Positions 49,178 through 61,335 are shown, numbered from the stretch's first letter. The stretch: DNA of 64,000 bases from Streptomyces sp. NBC_00376 (GCF_036077095.1 NZ_CP107960.1:5828001-5892000); one strand, 5' to 3'. The notes: a model not told the origin generated them from the sequence alone. Numbers and translations: made by a program.

Positions 49178-49444
49178 TCAGCCCTGGAGGGAGGCAACCT
49201 TGGAGGCCAGCGCCGACTTCTTGTTGGCGGCGGCGTTCTTGTGGATGACACCCTTCGAGACGGCCTTGTCGAGCGCGCGGGAGGCGTCGCGAGCGGCCGA
49301 GGTGGCCTTCTCGACGTCACCGGCGGCGGCAGCCTCACGGGCCTTGCGGATAGCGGTCTTGAGCGAGGACTTGACGGCCTTGTTGCGCAGGCGCGCCTTC
49401 TCGTTCGTCTTGTTCCGCTTGATCTGGGACTTGATGTTCGCCAC
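49178..49444 (-). CDS. rpsT: 30S ribosomal protein S20
   Basis: An 88-residue, Lys/Ala-rich helical protein with the family start [30 protein letters not shown] and end [20 protein letters not shown]. It binds 16S rRNA in the body of the small subunit. It is divergent from lepA with about 215 bp between, and convergent with holA. Confidence 0.98.
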   Translation of the reverse strand: MANIKSQIKRNKTNEKARLRNKAVKSSLKTAIRKAREAAAAGDVEKATSAARDASRALDKAVSKGVIHKNAAANKKSALASKVASLQG

Positions 49445-49660
49445 GAAAGAGCCTTTTCAGGTTCGTTGGATCATTCGATGTGCGCCCCACGGCCTGAGAG
49501 AGTCGCGAGGCACAGCTGTCAACGGTACCAGCCCCACTCCGACCGGCCTAAACCGGTCTCCGCCCCGCAACCATGGGACGATGGAGGCTACGTATCGATC
49601 CGACCGACCCGACATCGACCCGAGACACGGCGTTCGGCGTCTCAAGAATCAGGACCCTGC

Positions 49661-51535
49661 GTGCCCGCGACTCCTACCAACGTGCCCGAGCCGAGCCGTA
49701 CCGACCCGGCGCTGATCCGCAATTTCTGCATCATCGCGCACATCGACCACGGCAAGTCGACCCTTGCCGACCGGATGCTCCAGCTGACCGGTGTGGTCGA
49801 CCAGCGGCAGATGCGTGCTCAGTACCTCGACCGGATGGACATCGAGCGCGAGCGCGGCATCACCATCAAGTCCCAGGCGGTGCGGCTGCCCTGGGCGCCC
49901 ACCACGGGCGAGGGCCAGGGCCGCACCCATGTCCTCAACATGATCGACACCCCGGGCCACGTGGACTTCACCTACGAGGTCTCCCGCTCGCTCGCCGCCT
50001 GCGAGGGCACGGTCCTGCTGGTCGACGCCGCGCAGGGCATCGAGGCCCAGACCCTGGCCAACCTCTACCTGGCGATGGAGAACGACCTCACCATCGTCCC
50101 GGTACTCAACAAGATCGACCTGCCGGCCGCGCAGCCCGAGAAGTTCTCCGAGGAGCTGGCCAACCTCATCGGCTGCCAGCCGGAGGACGTGCTCAAGGTC
50201 TCCGCGAAGACCGGCATCGGCGTGGACGCGCTGCTCGACCGGGTGGTCAGGGACGTCCCGGCCCCGATCGGCCAGGCGGACGCCCCGGCCCGCGCGATGA
50301 TCTTCGACTCGGTCTACGACTCGTACCGCGGCGTCGTCACGTACGTCCGTGTGGTCGACGGCCAGCTCAACAAGCGCGAGCGCATCAAGATGATGTCCAC
50401 CGGCGCCACCCACGAGCTGCTGGAGATCGGGGTCTCCTCCCCGGAGATGACCCCGGCCGACGGCCTCGGCGTGGGCGAGGTCGGCTACATCATCACCGGT
50501 GTGAAGGACGTCCGGCAGTCCAAGGTCGGTGACACCATCACCTCCCTGAACAAGGGCGCGACCGAGGCGCTGGGCGGCTACAAGGACCCCAAGCCGATGG
50601 TGTTCTCGGGTCTGTACCCGCTGGACGGATCGGACTACCCGGACCTGCGCGAGGCGCTGGACAAGCTCCAGCTCAACGACGCCGCCCTGGTGTACGAGCC
50701 GGAGACCTCCGCGGCCCTCGGCTTCGGCTTCCGCGTCGGCTTCCTCGGGCTGCTCCACCTCGACGTGATCCGGGAGCGGCTGGAGCGCGAGTTCGGCCTC
50801 GAACTCATCGCCACCGCCCCCAACGTGGTCTACCGCGTCGACATGGAGGACGGCACCGAGCACACCGTCACCAACCCGAGTGAATTCCCCGAGGGCAAGA
50901 TCGACAAGGTGCACGAGCCCGTCGTGCGCGCCACGGTCCTGGCCCCCAGCGAGTTCATCGGCGCGATCATGGAGCTCTGCCAGAACCGGCGCGGCACCCT
51001 GCTCGGCATGGACTACCTCTCCGAGGACCGGGTCGAGATCCGCTACACCCTGCCGCTCGCCGAGATCGTCTTCGACTTCTTCGACCAGCTGAAGTCGAAG
51101 ACCCGGGGTTACGCCTCGCTCGACTACGAGCCCACGGGCGAGCAGACCGCCCAGCTCGTCAAGGTCGACATCCTGCTGCACGGCGACAAGGTCGACGCGT
51201 TCTCCGCGGTCACGCACAAGGACAAGGCGTACGCGTACGGCGTCCGGCTCGTCGCCAAGCTGCGCGAGCTGATCCCGCGGCAGAACTTCGAGGTGCCGAT
51301 CCAGGCCGCCATCGGCTCCCGGGTCATCGCCCGTGAGACCGTCCGCGCCATCCGCAAGGACGTCCTCGCCAAGTGCTACGGCGGTGACATCTCCCGTAAG
51401 CGGAAGCTGCTGGAGAAGCAGAAGGAGGGCAAGAAGCGGATGAAGATGGTCGGCAACGTGGAGGTGCCGCAGGAGGCCTTCATCGCCGTGCTGTCCACGG
51501 ACGAGTCGGGCGGCGAGAGCAAGGGCAAGAAGTAG
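49661..51535 (+). CDS. lepA: Elongation factor 4 (LepA)
   Basis: A ribosome-bound GTPase of 624 residues that aids translation or initiation under stress. It has [15 protein letters not shown] (G1), RGITIKSQ (G2), [12 protein letters not shown] (G3), NKIDLPAA (G4), domain II ([17 protein letters not shown]) and the LepA-specific C-terminal domain ([43 protein letters not shown]). GTG 49661 has AGGA upstream and gives a 15-residue lead before the G domain. Confidence 0.97.
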   Translation: MPATPTNVPEPSRTDPALIRNFCIIAHIDHGKSTLADRMLQLTGVVDQRQMRAQYLDRMDIERERGITIKSQAVRLPWAPTTGEGQGRTHVLNMIDTPGHVDFTYEVSRSLAACEGTVLLVDAAQGIEAQTLANLYLAMENDLTIVPVLNKIDLPAAQPEKFSEELANLIGCQPEDVLKVSAKTGIGVDALLDRVVRDVPAPIGQADAPARAMIFDSVYDSYRGVVTYVRVVDGQLNKRERIKMMSTGATHELLEIGVSSPEMTPADGLGVGEVGYIITGVKDVRQSKVGDTITSLNKGATEALGGYKDPKPMVFSGLYPLDGSDYPDLREALDKLQLNDAALVYEPETSAALGFGFRVGFLGLLHLDVIRERLEREFGLELIATAPNVVYRVDMEDGTEHTVTNPSEFPEGKIDKVHEPVVRATVLAPSEFIGAIMELCQNRRGTLLGMDYLSEDRVEIRYTLPLAEIVFDFFDQLKSKTRGYASLDYEPTGEQTAQLVKVDILLHGDKVDAFSAVTHKDKAYAYGVRLVAKLRELIPRQNFEVPIQAAIGSRVIARETVRAIRKDVLAKCYGGDISRKRKLLEKQKEGKKRMKMVGNVEVPQEAFIAVLSTDESGGESKGKK

Positions 51536-51580
51536 CCCGCCCGAGCCGCACCCCGCCCCCACCCCCGGTGGTAGCCCGAA

Positions 51581-51626
51581 CGGGCCCCCGCGTCGCAGCA
51601 TCTCGCGACGCGGGGGCCCGTTTGTT
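51581..51626 (+). terminator. Terminator after lepA
   Basis: A 16-bp perfect stem: CGGGCCCCCGCGTCGC (51581-51596) with GCGACGCGGGGGCCCG (51605-51620), followed by TTTGTT. Confidence 0.9.
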
Positions 51627-51842
51627 ATGAAGCGGCGGCCCGTTGCCTCTTACGCGGTGGACGCGGGCGCTCTACCCTGATCACGACTTCGTAGTTACTC
51701 GCCAGTTAAACAAGCCCCGCGCGAAACAGGCCCCGCAGGACGAGCGCCGCAGGACCAAGCAGACAGACACCCGCAGGAACAACAGGAACAAGCAGCAACC
51801 AGCAGCCGGTCGTGAAGCACTGCCGCAGGCCCGGAGGACGTC

Positions 51843-53732
<1,890 letters not shown>

Positions 53733-53901
53733 GGCCTGCCCCACGGTGTTCCTCCCGCTCTTTTTCTCCGCTCACTTCGGCAACTCGTTGCTTATGGGCA
53801 TGGTCCATCTGTCACTCTGTCGGTGTCGTCAGCGCCGCCCAACGAGAACAGACAGACAGCAACGAGAACAGACAGAGCGAGAACAGGTCAGGAGCTGCAC
53901 C

Positions 53902-55842
53902 GTGGGGCCCATTCCCTTGCAGCGGGACATCGTTCAGCGTCCCGGTGATCCCGCAGGCCGTGCGGACGCACGGCCGGTCGCCCATACGTCCCTGCCCGGG
54001 AACCTCCTCGCACCCTCCGCCGCCCGCAGGTTCGTCCGGGCCGCGCTCGGCGAGTGGACCGGGCTCGGGCTGCCCGCGGCCGTGGGTTTCAGCGAGCGCG
54101 TGGCCGAGGACGCGGAAGTCGTCGTCAGTGAACTGGTCACCAACGCGGTCGTGCACGCCGGGACCAATGTGGAGGTGCTCGCCCGGCTGGAGGAGGCCGC
54201 CGAGGACGAGGTCGCGGCCCTGGTGCTGGAGGTCTCGGACCACCACCCGGCCCGCGCCGTGCGCAGCGACCGCCCGGAGTCCGGGAGCGCCGCCGACGCC
54301 GCGGAGGGCACCAGCCTCGTCGGCCCCGACGAGCCCGCCGAGTACGGTCGCGGGCTCCAGCTCGTCGGCACCCTCGCCGAGCGCTGGGGCATCACCTACC
54401 GCACCGGCCTCAAGACCGTCTGGGCCAGGCTCCCCGTGGACGACTGGAACCCCTTCCCGGAACCGGCGGCCGAGCCCGGGTTCCAGCAGGGGCTGCGCGC
54501 CGCCGAGCTGCTCGCCCCCACCGCCCGGCGTGCGCTGCGCGACGACGCGGACTGGGCCGGCCGCGGCGCGCTCTCCTTCCTCGCCGAAGCCTCCGACCTG
54601 CTCGCCGGCCAGCTCGACGAGGACATCGTGGCGGCGCTCTCCGGACAGTTACTGGTGCCCAGACTCGCCGACTGGTGCGCGATCTGGCTGGAACCCGAGA
54701 ACGGCGGCCCCTCCGCCGTACCCCGGCTCGCCAGCATCTGGCACCGGGACGAGGCCGAGACCGGGGAGCTGCGCACCCTGCTGGAACAGGACCCGATCCG
54801 GCTCCCCGAGCGGGTCGGCACCGGGCCCGTCTCCATGCCGTGGCCCGGCGGCGAGGAGGAGGGCGCGAAGGCCGACGAGCCCGCCGCGTCCGCCCTCGCC
54901 TACCGGATCACCTCGGGCGGCCGGACACTCGGCGCCGTACTCCTCGGCCGGGAGGGCCTCGCCCGCGTCCCCGACGAGGTGACCGCGCTCATCGAGGACT
55001 TCGTGCGCCGGGTCGGCCTCGCCGTCGGCGCCGCCCGCGAGTACACCCGGCAGGCCACCATCAGCCGCATCCTGCAGCGCGCCCTGCTGCCCGGCAAGGT
55101 CGCCGACATACCGGGGGTCACCAGCTCACTGGTGTACGAACCCAGCGACGACGGCGTCGTCGGCGGTGACTTCTACGACATCTTCCCCTGCCCCGGCGAC
55201 CGCTGGTGCTTCGTGCTGGGCGATGTGCAGGGCAGCGGCCCCGAGGCCGCCGTCGTCACCGGCCTCGCCCGCCCCTGGCTGCGGCTGCTGGCCCGCGAGG
55301 GCTTCGGCGTCGGCGAGGTCCTGGACCGGCTCAACCGGCTGCTCCTCGACGACGCGATGGAGGCCGCCGAGGCCGCCGCGCTCATGGTGGCCGCCGCCGG
55401 CGGCCAGCAGACCCCGGACACCGGGCAGTCCCGCTTCCTGTCCCTGCTGTACGGAGAGCTCGTACCGCTGCCCGGCGGCGGCGTGCGCTGCACCCTGGCC
55501 AGCGCCGGCCACCCGCTGCCGCTGCTGCTGCGGCCCGACGGCGAGGTGCGCCCGGCCGCCGAGCCGCAGATGCTGCTCGGGATCTTCGACGACGTCGCGT
55601 ACGAGAGCCAGAGCTTCGAGCTGGCGCCCGGCGACAGCCTGCTGTGCGTCACGGACGGGGTGACGGAGCGGCGCTGCGGGCCGCTGATGTTCGACGACGG
55701 GGACGGACTGTCCCAGGCGCTGGCCGGCTGCACCGGGCTGTCGGCGGACGGGATAGCGGACCGGATCAAGCGGGCGGTGCATGAATTCGCCGAGCGGCCG
55801 CCCGACGACGACCTGGCGCTGCTGGTGCTCCAGGCGGGGTGA
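53902..55842 (+). CDS. ATPase-GAF-PP2C (SpoIIE) regulatory protein
   Basis: A 646-residue cytoplasmic signalling protein. Residues 30-190 are an RsbW-like HATPase domain (VVSELVTNAVVHAGTNVEV is the N box; YGRGLQLVGTLAERWG the G2 region). Residues 210-400 are GAF-like. Residues 410-646 form a SpoIIE PP2C phosphatase with metal-binding VGGDFYDIF, GDVQGSGPEAA, VTDGVTE and DDDLALLVL. Such proteins control anti-anti-sigma factors by kinase and phosphatase activity; no sigma or anti-sigma-antagonist gene is adjacent. GTG 53902 follows AGGAG by 7 nt. Two 16-nt direct repeats lie in its leader at 53841 and 53861. Confidence 0.9.
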   Translation: MGPIPLQRDIVQRPGDPAGRADARPVAHTSLPGNLLAPSAARRFVRAALGEWTGLGLPAAVGFSERVAEDAEVVVSELVTNAVVHAGTNVEVLARLEEAAEDEVAALVLEVSDHHPARAVRSDRPESGSAADAAEGTSLVGPDEPAEYGRGLQLVGTLAERWGITYRTGLKTVWARLPVDDWNPFPEPAAEPGFQQGLRAAELLAPTARRALRDDADWAGRGALSFLAEASDLLAGQLDEDIVAALSGQLLVPRLADWCAIWLEPENGGPSAVPRLASIWHRDEAETGELRTLLEQDPIRLPERVGTGPVSMPWPGGEEEGAKADEPAASALAYRITSGGRTLGAVLLGREGLARVPDEVTALIEDFVRRVGLAVGAAREYTRQATISRILQRALLPGKVADIPGVTSSLVYEPSDDGVVGGDFYDIFPCPGDRWCFVLGDVQGSGPEAAVVTGLARPWLRLLAREGFGVGEVLDRLNRLLLDDAMEAAEAAALMVAAAGGQQTPDTGQSRFLSLLYGELVPLPGGGVRCTLASAGHPLPLLLRPDGEVRPAAEPQMLLGIFDDVAYESQSFELAPGDSLLCVTDGVTERRCGPLMFDDGDGLSQALAGCTGLSADGIADRIKRAVHEFAERPPDDDLALLVLQAG

Positions 55843-55923
55843 GGACGCGTGGCCGGGGACGGGCGGCCTCCGTGATCACGGGCGTGGCCGGGGGTTCCCC
55901 GGCGGCGAGCGACAATGGGCGGT

Positions 55924-57156
55924 ATGCCTTCCGTACTGCCCGATGGTGAACCCGTACCCGACGACGGGGCGCTGCCCCGCCATGCCCTGGAAGGCGCGGC
56001 CGGCCGGCCGCTCGGCTTCTACCTGCACGTGCCGTACTGCGCGACCCGCTGCGGCTACTGCGACTTCAACACCTACACCGCCACCGAGCTGCGCGGCTCC
56101 GGCGGTGCGCTGGCCTCCAGGGACAACTACGCCGAGCATCTGATCGGCGAGGTCCGCCAGGCCCGCAAGGTCCTCGGCGACGATCCGCGCCCGGTTCGCA
56201 CGGTCTTCGTCGGCGGCGGTACGCCGACCCTGCTGGCCGCCGCGGACCTGGTCCGGATGCTGGGGGCGATCCGCGAGGAGTTCGGGCTCGCGGACGACGC
56301 CGAGATCACCACCGAGGCCAATCCGGAGTCCGTCTCCCCGGCGTACCTCGTCGAACTGCGTGAGGGCGGCTTCAACCGGATCTCCTTCGGGATGCAGAGC
56401 GCCCGGCAGCACGTGCTGAAGATCCTGGACCGTACGCATACGCCGGGGCGGCCCGAGGCATGTGTCGCCGAGGCCCGGGAGGCGGGCTTCGAGCACGTCA
56501 ACCTCGACCTGATCTACGGCACGCCGGGGGAGTCCGACGACGACTGGCGGGCCTCGCTGGACGCGGCGATCGGGGCGGGGCCGGACCATGTGTCGGCGTA
56601 CGCGCTGATCGTCGAGGAGGGCACCCGGCTGGCCCGCCGGATCCGGCGCGGCGAGATCCCGATGACCGACGACGACGCCCACGCCGACCGGTACCTGATC
56701 GCGGACGAGGCGATGGCCGCGGCGGGCTTCTCCTGGTACGAGGTGTCGAACTGGGCCCGCACGCCCGAGGGGCGCTGCCTGCACAACGAGCTGTACTGGC
56801 GCGGGGCCGACTGGTGGGGCGCCGGACCCGGGGCGCACAGCCACGTCGGCGGGGTGCGCTGGTGGAACGTGAAGCACCCGGGCGCGTACGCGCAGGCGCT
56901 GGCCGAGGGGCGGTCGCCGGGGGCCGGGCGCGAGATCCTCTCCGAGGAGGACCGGCGGGTCGAGCGGATCCTGCTGGAGCTCCGGCTCCAGGACGGGTGC
57001 CCGCTCGACATCCTGGCCCCGGCCGGTCTGGCCGCTTCCCGCCGTGCGCTGGCGGACGGGCTCCTGGAGCCGGGGCCGTACGAGCGGGGGCGGGCGGTGC
57101 TGACCCTGCGGGGCCGGCTGCTGGCGGACGCGGTGGTGCGGGACCTGGTGGACTGA
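55924..57156 (+). CDS. hemW: HemW-type radical SAM protein
   Basis: A 410-residue protein. The cluster motif is CATRCGYC (about 39-46), with VFVGGGTPTLL, EANPESV, RISFGMQS, NLDLIYGTPGE and EVSNWARTPEGRCLHNELYW, and a C-terminal HemN-like domain. The absence of the extra N-terminal region and conserved residues of oxygen-independent coproporphyrinogen oxidase places it with HemW, a heme-binding chaperone. GACAAT close to ATG 55924 may be a -10 for a leaderless message. It is convergent with the DUF3097 gene. Confidence 0.92.
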   Translation: MPSVLPDGEPVPDDGALPRHALEGAAGRPLGFYLHVPYCATRCGYCDFNTYTATELRGSGGALASRDNYAEHLIGEVRQARKVLGDDPRPVRTVFVGGGTPTLLAAADLVRMLGAIREEFGLADDAEITTEANPESVSPAYLVELREGGFNRISFGMQSARQHVLKILDRTHTPGRPEACVAEAREAGFEHVNLDLIYGTPGESDDDWRASLDAAIGAGPDHVSAYALIVEEGTRLARRIRRGEIPMTDDDAHADRYLIADEAMAAAGFSWYEVSNWARTPEGRCLHNELYWRGADWWGAGPGAHSHVGGVRWWNVKHPGAYAQALAEGRSPGAGREILSEEDRRVERILLELRLQDGCPLDILAPAGLAASRRALADGLLEPGPYERGRAVLTLRGRLLADAVVRDLVD

Positions 57157-57193
57157 GGGCGGGGGCTCCGCCCCTGGGCCCCCGCCTCCCCGG

Positions 57194-58012
57194 CTACTCG
57201 GGTGCCGTCACGAAGTCGATCAGGTGCTCCACCGAGCCCAGCAGGGACGGCTCCAGGTCGCGGTACGAGTGGACCCTGGACAGGATGTGCTGCCAGGCCG
57301 CGCCGGTGTTCTCCGGCCAGCCGAGCGCGCGGCACACGCCCGTCTTCCAGTCCTGGCCGCGAGGGACCACGGGCCAGGCCGTGATGCCCACGGAGGACGG
57401 CTTCACCGCCTCCCACACGTCGATGTAGGGGTGGCCGACCACCAGTACGTTCCCGTCCGTGACCTGGTCGGCGATCCGGGACTCCTTGGAGCCGGGGACC
57501 AGGTGGTCGACCAGGACGCCCAGCCTGGCGTCCGGGCCGGGGGAGAACTCGCGCACGACGGCGGGAAGGTCGTCGATGCCCTCCAGGTACTCGACGACCA
57601 CGCCCTCGATCCGCAGGTCGTCGCCCCAGACCCGCTCGACCAGCTCCGCGTCGTGCCGGCCCTCCACATAGATCCGGCCCGCCCGCGCGACCCGGGCGCG
57701 CGCCCCGGGCACCGCGACCGAACCCGAGGCCGTCCGCGCGGGGCGCACCGGAGCGGCGGCCGAGGGGCGTACGAGGGTGACGACCCGGCCCTCCAGCAGG
57801 AAGCCGCGCGGCTCCATCGGGAACACCCGGTGCTTGCCGAAGCGGTCCTCCAGGGTCACCGTCGGACCCTGGGCCGTCTTCTCGCAGCGGATCACCGCGC
57901 CGCAGAATCCGGTGGCGACCTCCTCCACGACCAGATCGGCTTCGGCGGGCACCTCGGGAACGGGGGCGGACCTCTTCCACGGCGGGGTCAGGTCCGGCTG
58001 GTAGCTGCGCAT
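57194..58012 (-). CDS. DUF3097 family protein
   Basis: A 272-residue protein of an actinobacterial family of unknown function. It has MRSYQPDLTPPWKR at the N-terminus, CGAVIRCEKTAQGPTVTLEDRFGKHRVFPM, RIYVEGRHDAELVERVWGDDLRIEGVVVEYLEG, LGVLVDHLVPGSKESRIA and GHPYIDVWEAVKP. The middle part (EGRHDAEL, DHLVPGSKE) resembles a TOPRIM-like nucleotide-binding arrangement. ATG 58012 is the family N-terminus. The MBL-fold gene lies 32 bp upstream on the same strand. Confidence 0.88.
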   Translation of the reverse strand: MRSYQPDLTPPWKRSAPVPEVPAEADLVVEEVATGFCGAVIRCEKTAQGPTVTLEDRFGKHRVFPMEPRGFLLEGRVVTLVRPSAAAPVRPARTASGSVAVPGARARVARAGRIYVEGRHDAELVERVWGDDLRIEGVVVEYLEGIDDLPAVVREFSPGPDARLGVLVDHLVPGSKESRIADQVTDGNVLVVGHPYIDVWEAVKPSSVGITAWPVVPRGQDWKTGVCRALGWPENTGAAWQHILSRVHSYRDLEPSLLGSVEHLIDFVTAPE

Positions 58013-58044
58013 CGGACGACGATAGGACGACTTGGCCCCGGGGG

Positions 58045-58767
58045 TCACGACACGCCGAAGCGCACGGCCAGTTGTTCGCGCTGGTCGCGTACGAACGCCG
58101 CGTCCACCACCGCCCCGTGCCCCGGCACGTACACCGCGTCCTCGCCGCCCAGCGCCAGCAGCCGGTCCAGGGAGGCCGGCCACCGGGCGGGGAAGGCGTC
58201 CCGGCCCGCCTGCGGTTCGCCGGACTCCTCGACCAGGTCGCCGCAGAGCACGATCGCGGGGGAGCCGGGGACGACCGCCACCAGGTCGTGGCTGCTGTGC
58301 GCGGGGCCCACGTCGGCCAGCAGCACCTTGCGTCCGCCGCCCAGATCGAGCGTCCACTCGCCGCACACCTCGTGCTGCGGCGCGACCAGCGCGTCGACGG
58401 CCTCCACCGCGTCGTGCTCCTCGACCCCGTGGCGCACGGCCGAGCTGTGCAGCTCGTCCTTCCCGTGCTTCAGCAGCTCGGCCATGCCGACCGCCCCGTA
58501 CACCTGGGCGCCGGAGAACGCGGCCGTGCCCAGCACATGGTCGAAATGGGGATGGCTGAGTGCGATATGCGTCACCCTCCGGCCGAGCAGGGCCTGCGTC
58601 TGGGCCCGCACCTCGGCGCCCTCGCGGAGCGTCGATCCGGTGTCGTAGAGGAGCACTCCGTCCGTTCCCGACACCAGTGCGACCGTCGCGTCCCACCCGG
58701 GAAGGCGCCTCCGCCCCACTCCGCGACCGAGTCGCTCCCAGCCGAACTCTTCCCAAGAGGCATCCAT
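58045..58767 (-). CDS. MBL-fold metallo-hydrolase
   Basis: A 240-residue protein with the metal motif SHPHFDHV (about 71), a further His in GPAHSSHD, GDLVEES (bridging Asp) and VPGHGAVVD. The compact single domain resembles class B beta-lactamase or glyoxalase II-like hydrolases. There is no signal peptide. On the minus strand TAGCGT ends 6 nt before the ATG, suggesting a leaderless message. It probably forms an operon with DUF3097. Substrate unknown. Confidence 0.88.
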   Translation of the reverse strand: MDASWEEFGWERLGRGVGRRRLPGWDATVALVSGTDGVLLYDTGSTLREGAEVRAQTQALLGRRVTHIALSHPHFDHVLGTAAFSGAQVYGAVGMAELLKHGKDELHSSAVRHGVEEHDAVEAVDALVAPQHEVCGEWTLDLGGGRKVLLADVGPAHSSHDLVAVVPGSPAIVLCGDLVEESGEPQAGRDAFPARWPASLDRLLALGGEDAVYVPGHGAVVDAAFVRDQREQLAVRFGVS

Positions 58768-58869
58768 ACCGTGACGCTATCCGCAAACCACCTGTGAGGT
58801 CGCGAGGTAGCGTGGTCGGTCGCCCTTGCTAGGTCCCCACTCGGCCGCCGTACACTGGCCGGGGGGTTG

Positions 58870-58896
58870 CTGGCACTCGCGTTGACAGAGTGCCAG
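58870..58896 (+). promoter_or_regulatory. CIRCE element (HrcA operator)
   Basis: CTGGCACTC, 9 nt, GAGTGCCAG: a perfect inverted repeat with the canonical CIRCE spacing and the GCACTC/GAGTGC core. The spacer reads GCGTTGACA, so a -35-like TTGACA lies inside it. TACACT at 58851-58856 could be a -10 just upstream. HrcA bound here would repress its own operon and release on heat shock. Confidence 0.92.
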
Positions 58897-58966
58897 GCGG
58901 ATTCCTGGGCAGAGAAACAGGAACGACCCGAGAACCAACGAGGAAACACAGCTGGAGGTGTGCGCG

Positions 58967-59983
58967 ATGCTCAGCGAACGCAGACTCGAAGTGCTTCGCG
59001 CCATCGTCCAGGACTATGTCGGCACGGAGGAGCCCGTCGGCTCCAAGGCGCTCACCGAGCGGCACAAGCTGGGAGTCTCCCCGGCAACCGTCCGCAACGA
59101 CATGGCGGTGCTGGAGGACGAGGGCTTCATCGCCCAGCCCCACACCAGCGCGGGACGCATTCCGACGGACAAGGGCTACCGGCTCTTCGTCGACAAGCTC
59201 GCGGGGGTCAAGCCCCTCTCGACGCCGGAACGTCGCGCCATTCACAATTTCCTCGACGGCGCGGTCGACCTCGACGACGTCGTGGGCCGCACCGTACGGC
59301 TGCTCGCGCAGCTGACCCGGCAGGTCGCCATCGTGCAGTACCCCTCGCTGACCCGCTCGACGGTGCGGCACGTGGAACTGCTCTCCCTGGCACCCGCCCG
59401 GCTGATGCTCGTGCTCATCACGGACACCGGCCGGGTCGAACAGCGCATGATCGACTGCCCCGCCCCGTTCGGCGAGACCTCTCTCGCCGATCTGCGGGCC
59501 CGGCTCAACAGCCGGGTCGTCGGACGCCGCTTCGCGGACGTCCCGCAGCTGGTGCAGGACCTGCCGGAATCCTTCGAGAGCGAGGACCGGGGAACCGTGT
59601 CCACCGTGCTCTCCACCCTGCTCGAAACCCTCGTCGAGGAGACGGAGGAGCGGCTGATGATCGGCGGCACCTCCAACCTCACCCGCTTCGGGCACGACTT
59701 CCCGGTGATGATCCGGCCGGTGCTGGAGGCACTGGAGGAGCAGGTCGTGCTGCTGAAGCTGCTCGGCGAGGCCAAGGACTCGGGCATGACCGTACGTATC
59801 GGGCACGAGAACGCCCACGAAGGGCTCAACTCCACGTCCGTCGTCGCGGTCGGCTACGGTTCGGGCGACGAGGCAGTCGCCAAACTCGGCGTGGTCGGAC
59901 CGACCCGCATGGACTACCCCGGAACGATGGGAGCGGTACGCGCAGTGGCACGTTACGTCGGACAGATCCTGGCGGAGTCGTAA
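58967..59983 (+). CDS. hrcA: Heat-shock repressor HrcA
   Basis: A 338-residue CIRCE-binding repressor. The N-terminal winged helix is [25 protein letters not shown] with [23 protein letters not shown] and [18 protein letters not shown]; the rest is a GAF-like domain plus an inserted dimerisation region. ATG 58967 is preceded by GGAGG with 8-nt spacing. The CIRCE sequence upstream makes it autoregulated. dnaJ begins immediately after its stop. Confidence 0.97.
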   Translation: MLSERRLEVLRAIVQDYVGTEEPVGSKALTERHKLGVSPATVRNDMAVLEDEGFIAQPHTSAGRIPTDKGYRLFVDKLAGVKPLSTPERRAIHNFLDGAVDLDDVVGRTVRLLAQLTRQVAIVQYPSLTRSTVRHVELLSLAPARLMLVLITDTGRVEQRMIDCPAPFGETSLADLRARLNSRVVGRRFADVPQLVQDLPESFESEDRGTVSTVLSTLLETLVEETEERLMIGGTSNLTRFGHDFPVMIRPVLEALEEQVVLLKLLGEAKDSGMTVRIGHENAHEGLNSTSVVAVGYGSGDEAVAKLGVVGPTRMDYPGTMGAVRAVARYVGQILAES

Positions 59984-61120
59984 GTGGCCACGGACTACTA
60001 CGCCGTACTCGGCGTGCGCCGCGACGCATCTCAGGACGAGATCAAGAAGGCATTCCGGAGGCTCGCCCGCGAGCTGCACCCGGATGTGAACCCCGATCCG
60101 AAGACCCAGGAGCGGTTCAAGGAGATCAACGCCGCCTACGAGGTGCTGTCGGACCCGCAGAAGAAGCAGGTCTACGACCTCGGCGGCGACCCGCTGTCCG
60201 CCTCCGGCGGCGGTGGCGCGGGCGGATTCGGACAGGGCGGCTTCGGCAACTTCTCCGACATCATGGACGCGTTCTTCGGTACGTCGTCGCAGCGCGGGCC
60301 CCGTTCGCGCACCCGGCGCGGCCAGGACGCGATGATCCGTCTGGAGATCGATCTCGCCGAGGCGGCGTTCGGCACCACCAAGGACATCCAGGTCGACACG
60401 GCCGTCGTCTGTACGACGTGCAGCGGTGAGGGCGCCGCCCCAGGCACCTCCGCCCAGACCTGTGACATGTGCCGCGGCCGCGGCGAGGTCTCCCAGGTCA
60501 CCCGGTCCTTCCTCGGCCAGGTCATGACCTCGCGGCCCTGCCCGCAGTGCCAGGGCTTCGGCACGGTCGTGCCGACCCCGTGCCCGGAGTGCGCCGGTGA
60601 CGGCCGCATCCGCTCGCGGCGCACGCTCACCGTGAAGATCCCCGCCGGTGTCGACAACGGCACCCGCATCCAGCTCGCGGGCGAGGGCGAGGTCGGCCCC
60701 GGCGGCGGCCCGGCCGGCGATCTGTACGTGGAGATCCACGAGCTCTCGCACTCGGTGTTCCAGCGCCGCGGCGACGACCTGCACTGCACGGTCACCATCC
60801 CCATGACGGCGGGCGCGCTCGGCACCAAGGTGCCGCTGGAGACGCTCGACGGCCTGGAGGAGGTCGACATCCGGCCGGGCACCCAGTCCGGCCAGTCGGT
60901 GCCGCTGCACGGCCGCGGCATCACGCATCTGCGGGGCGGCGGGCGCGGCGACCTGATCGTGCACGTCGAGGTGATGACCCCGACGAAGCTGGACCCGGAG
61001 CAGGAGCGGCTGCTGCGCGACCTGGCGAAGATGCGCGGCGAGGAGCGGCCCACCGGCCAGTTCCAGCCCGGCCAGCAGGGGCTGTTCTCCCGGCTGAAGG
61101 ACGCCTTCAACGGCCGCTGA
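59984..61120 (+). CDS. dnaJ: Molecular chaperone DnaJ (second copy type)
   Basis: A 378-residue class I J-protein. J domain 1-68 with HPD at about 33, a Gly/Phe region, four zinc repeats (CTTCSGEG, CDMCRGRG, CPQCQGFG, CPECAGDG) and the C-terminal substrate-binding domains (GDLYVEIHELSHSVFQRRGDDL). GTG 59984 directly follows the hrcA TAA with no gap. Streptomyces carries another dnaJ in the dnaK operon; this hrcA-linked copy is the one often called dnaJ2. Confidence 0.97.
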   Translation: MATDYYAVLGVRRDASQDEIKKAFRRLARELHPDVNPDPKTQERFKEINAAYEVLSDPQKKQVYDLGGDPLSASGGGGAGGFGQGGFGNFSDIMDAFFGTSSQRGPRSRTRRGQDAMIRLEIDLAEAAFGTTKDIQVDTAVVCTTCSGEGAAPGTSAQTCDMCRGRGEVSQVTRSFLGQVMTSRPCPQCQGFGTVVPTPCPECAGDGRIRSRRTLTVKIPAGVDNGTRIQLAGEGEVGPGGGPAGDLYVEIHELSHSVFQRRGDDLHCTVTIPMTAGALGTKVPLETLDGLEEVDIRPGTQSGQSVPLHGRGITHLRGGGRGDLIVHVEVMTPTKLDPEQERLLRDLAKMRGEERPTGQFQPGQQGLFSRLKDAFNGR

Positions 61121-61144
61121 CCGGTCCCGCACACCGTTTCCGGA

Positions 61145-61179
61145 CGCCGGACGGACCCGCTCGGCGGGCCTGTCCGGCG
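61145..61179 (+). terminator. Hairpin after hrcA-dnaJ
   Basis: CGCCGGAC (61145-61152) pairs with GTCCGGCG (61172-61179), with an inner CCCGC/GCGGG stem. No T-tract. Confidence 0.6.
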
Positions 61180-61275
61180 TTCGCGTGCGGGCCTGCCGGT
61201 GTCCGCGTACGAACCTGTCCGGCGTTCGCGTATGAACCCGTGCGGTGTTCGCTTACGGACCTTGTCCGGCGTTCA
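61168..61275. repeat. Imperfect tandem repeats downstream of dnaJ
   Basis: About four copies of a unit of 26-31 bp built on CCTGTCCGGCGTTCGCGTA, with a few differences per copy. It is non-coding, and its first copy contributes the right arm of the terminator hairpin. Confidence 0.7.
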
Positions 61276-61335
61276 GTACAAAGCGGGCCCCGTCCCGCGC
61301 GCCCCGCGCCGCGCGGGACGTGACACGATGCGGTC

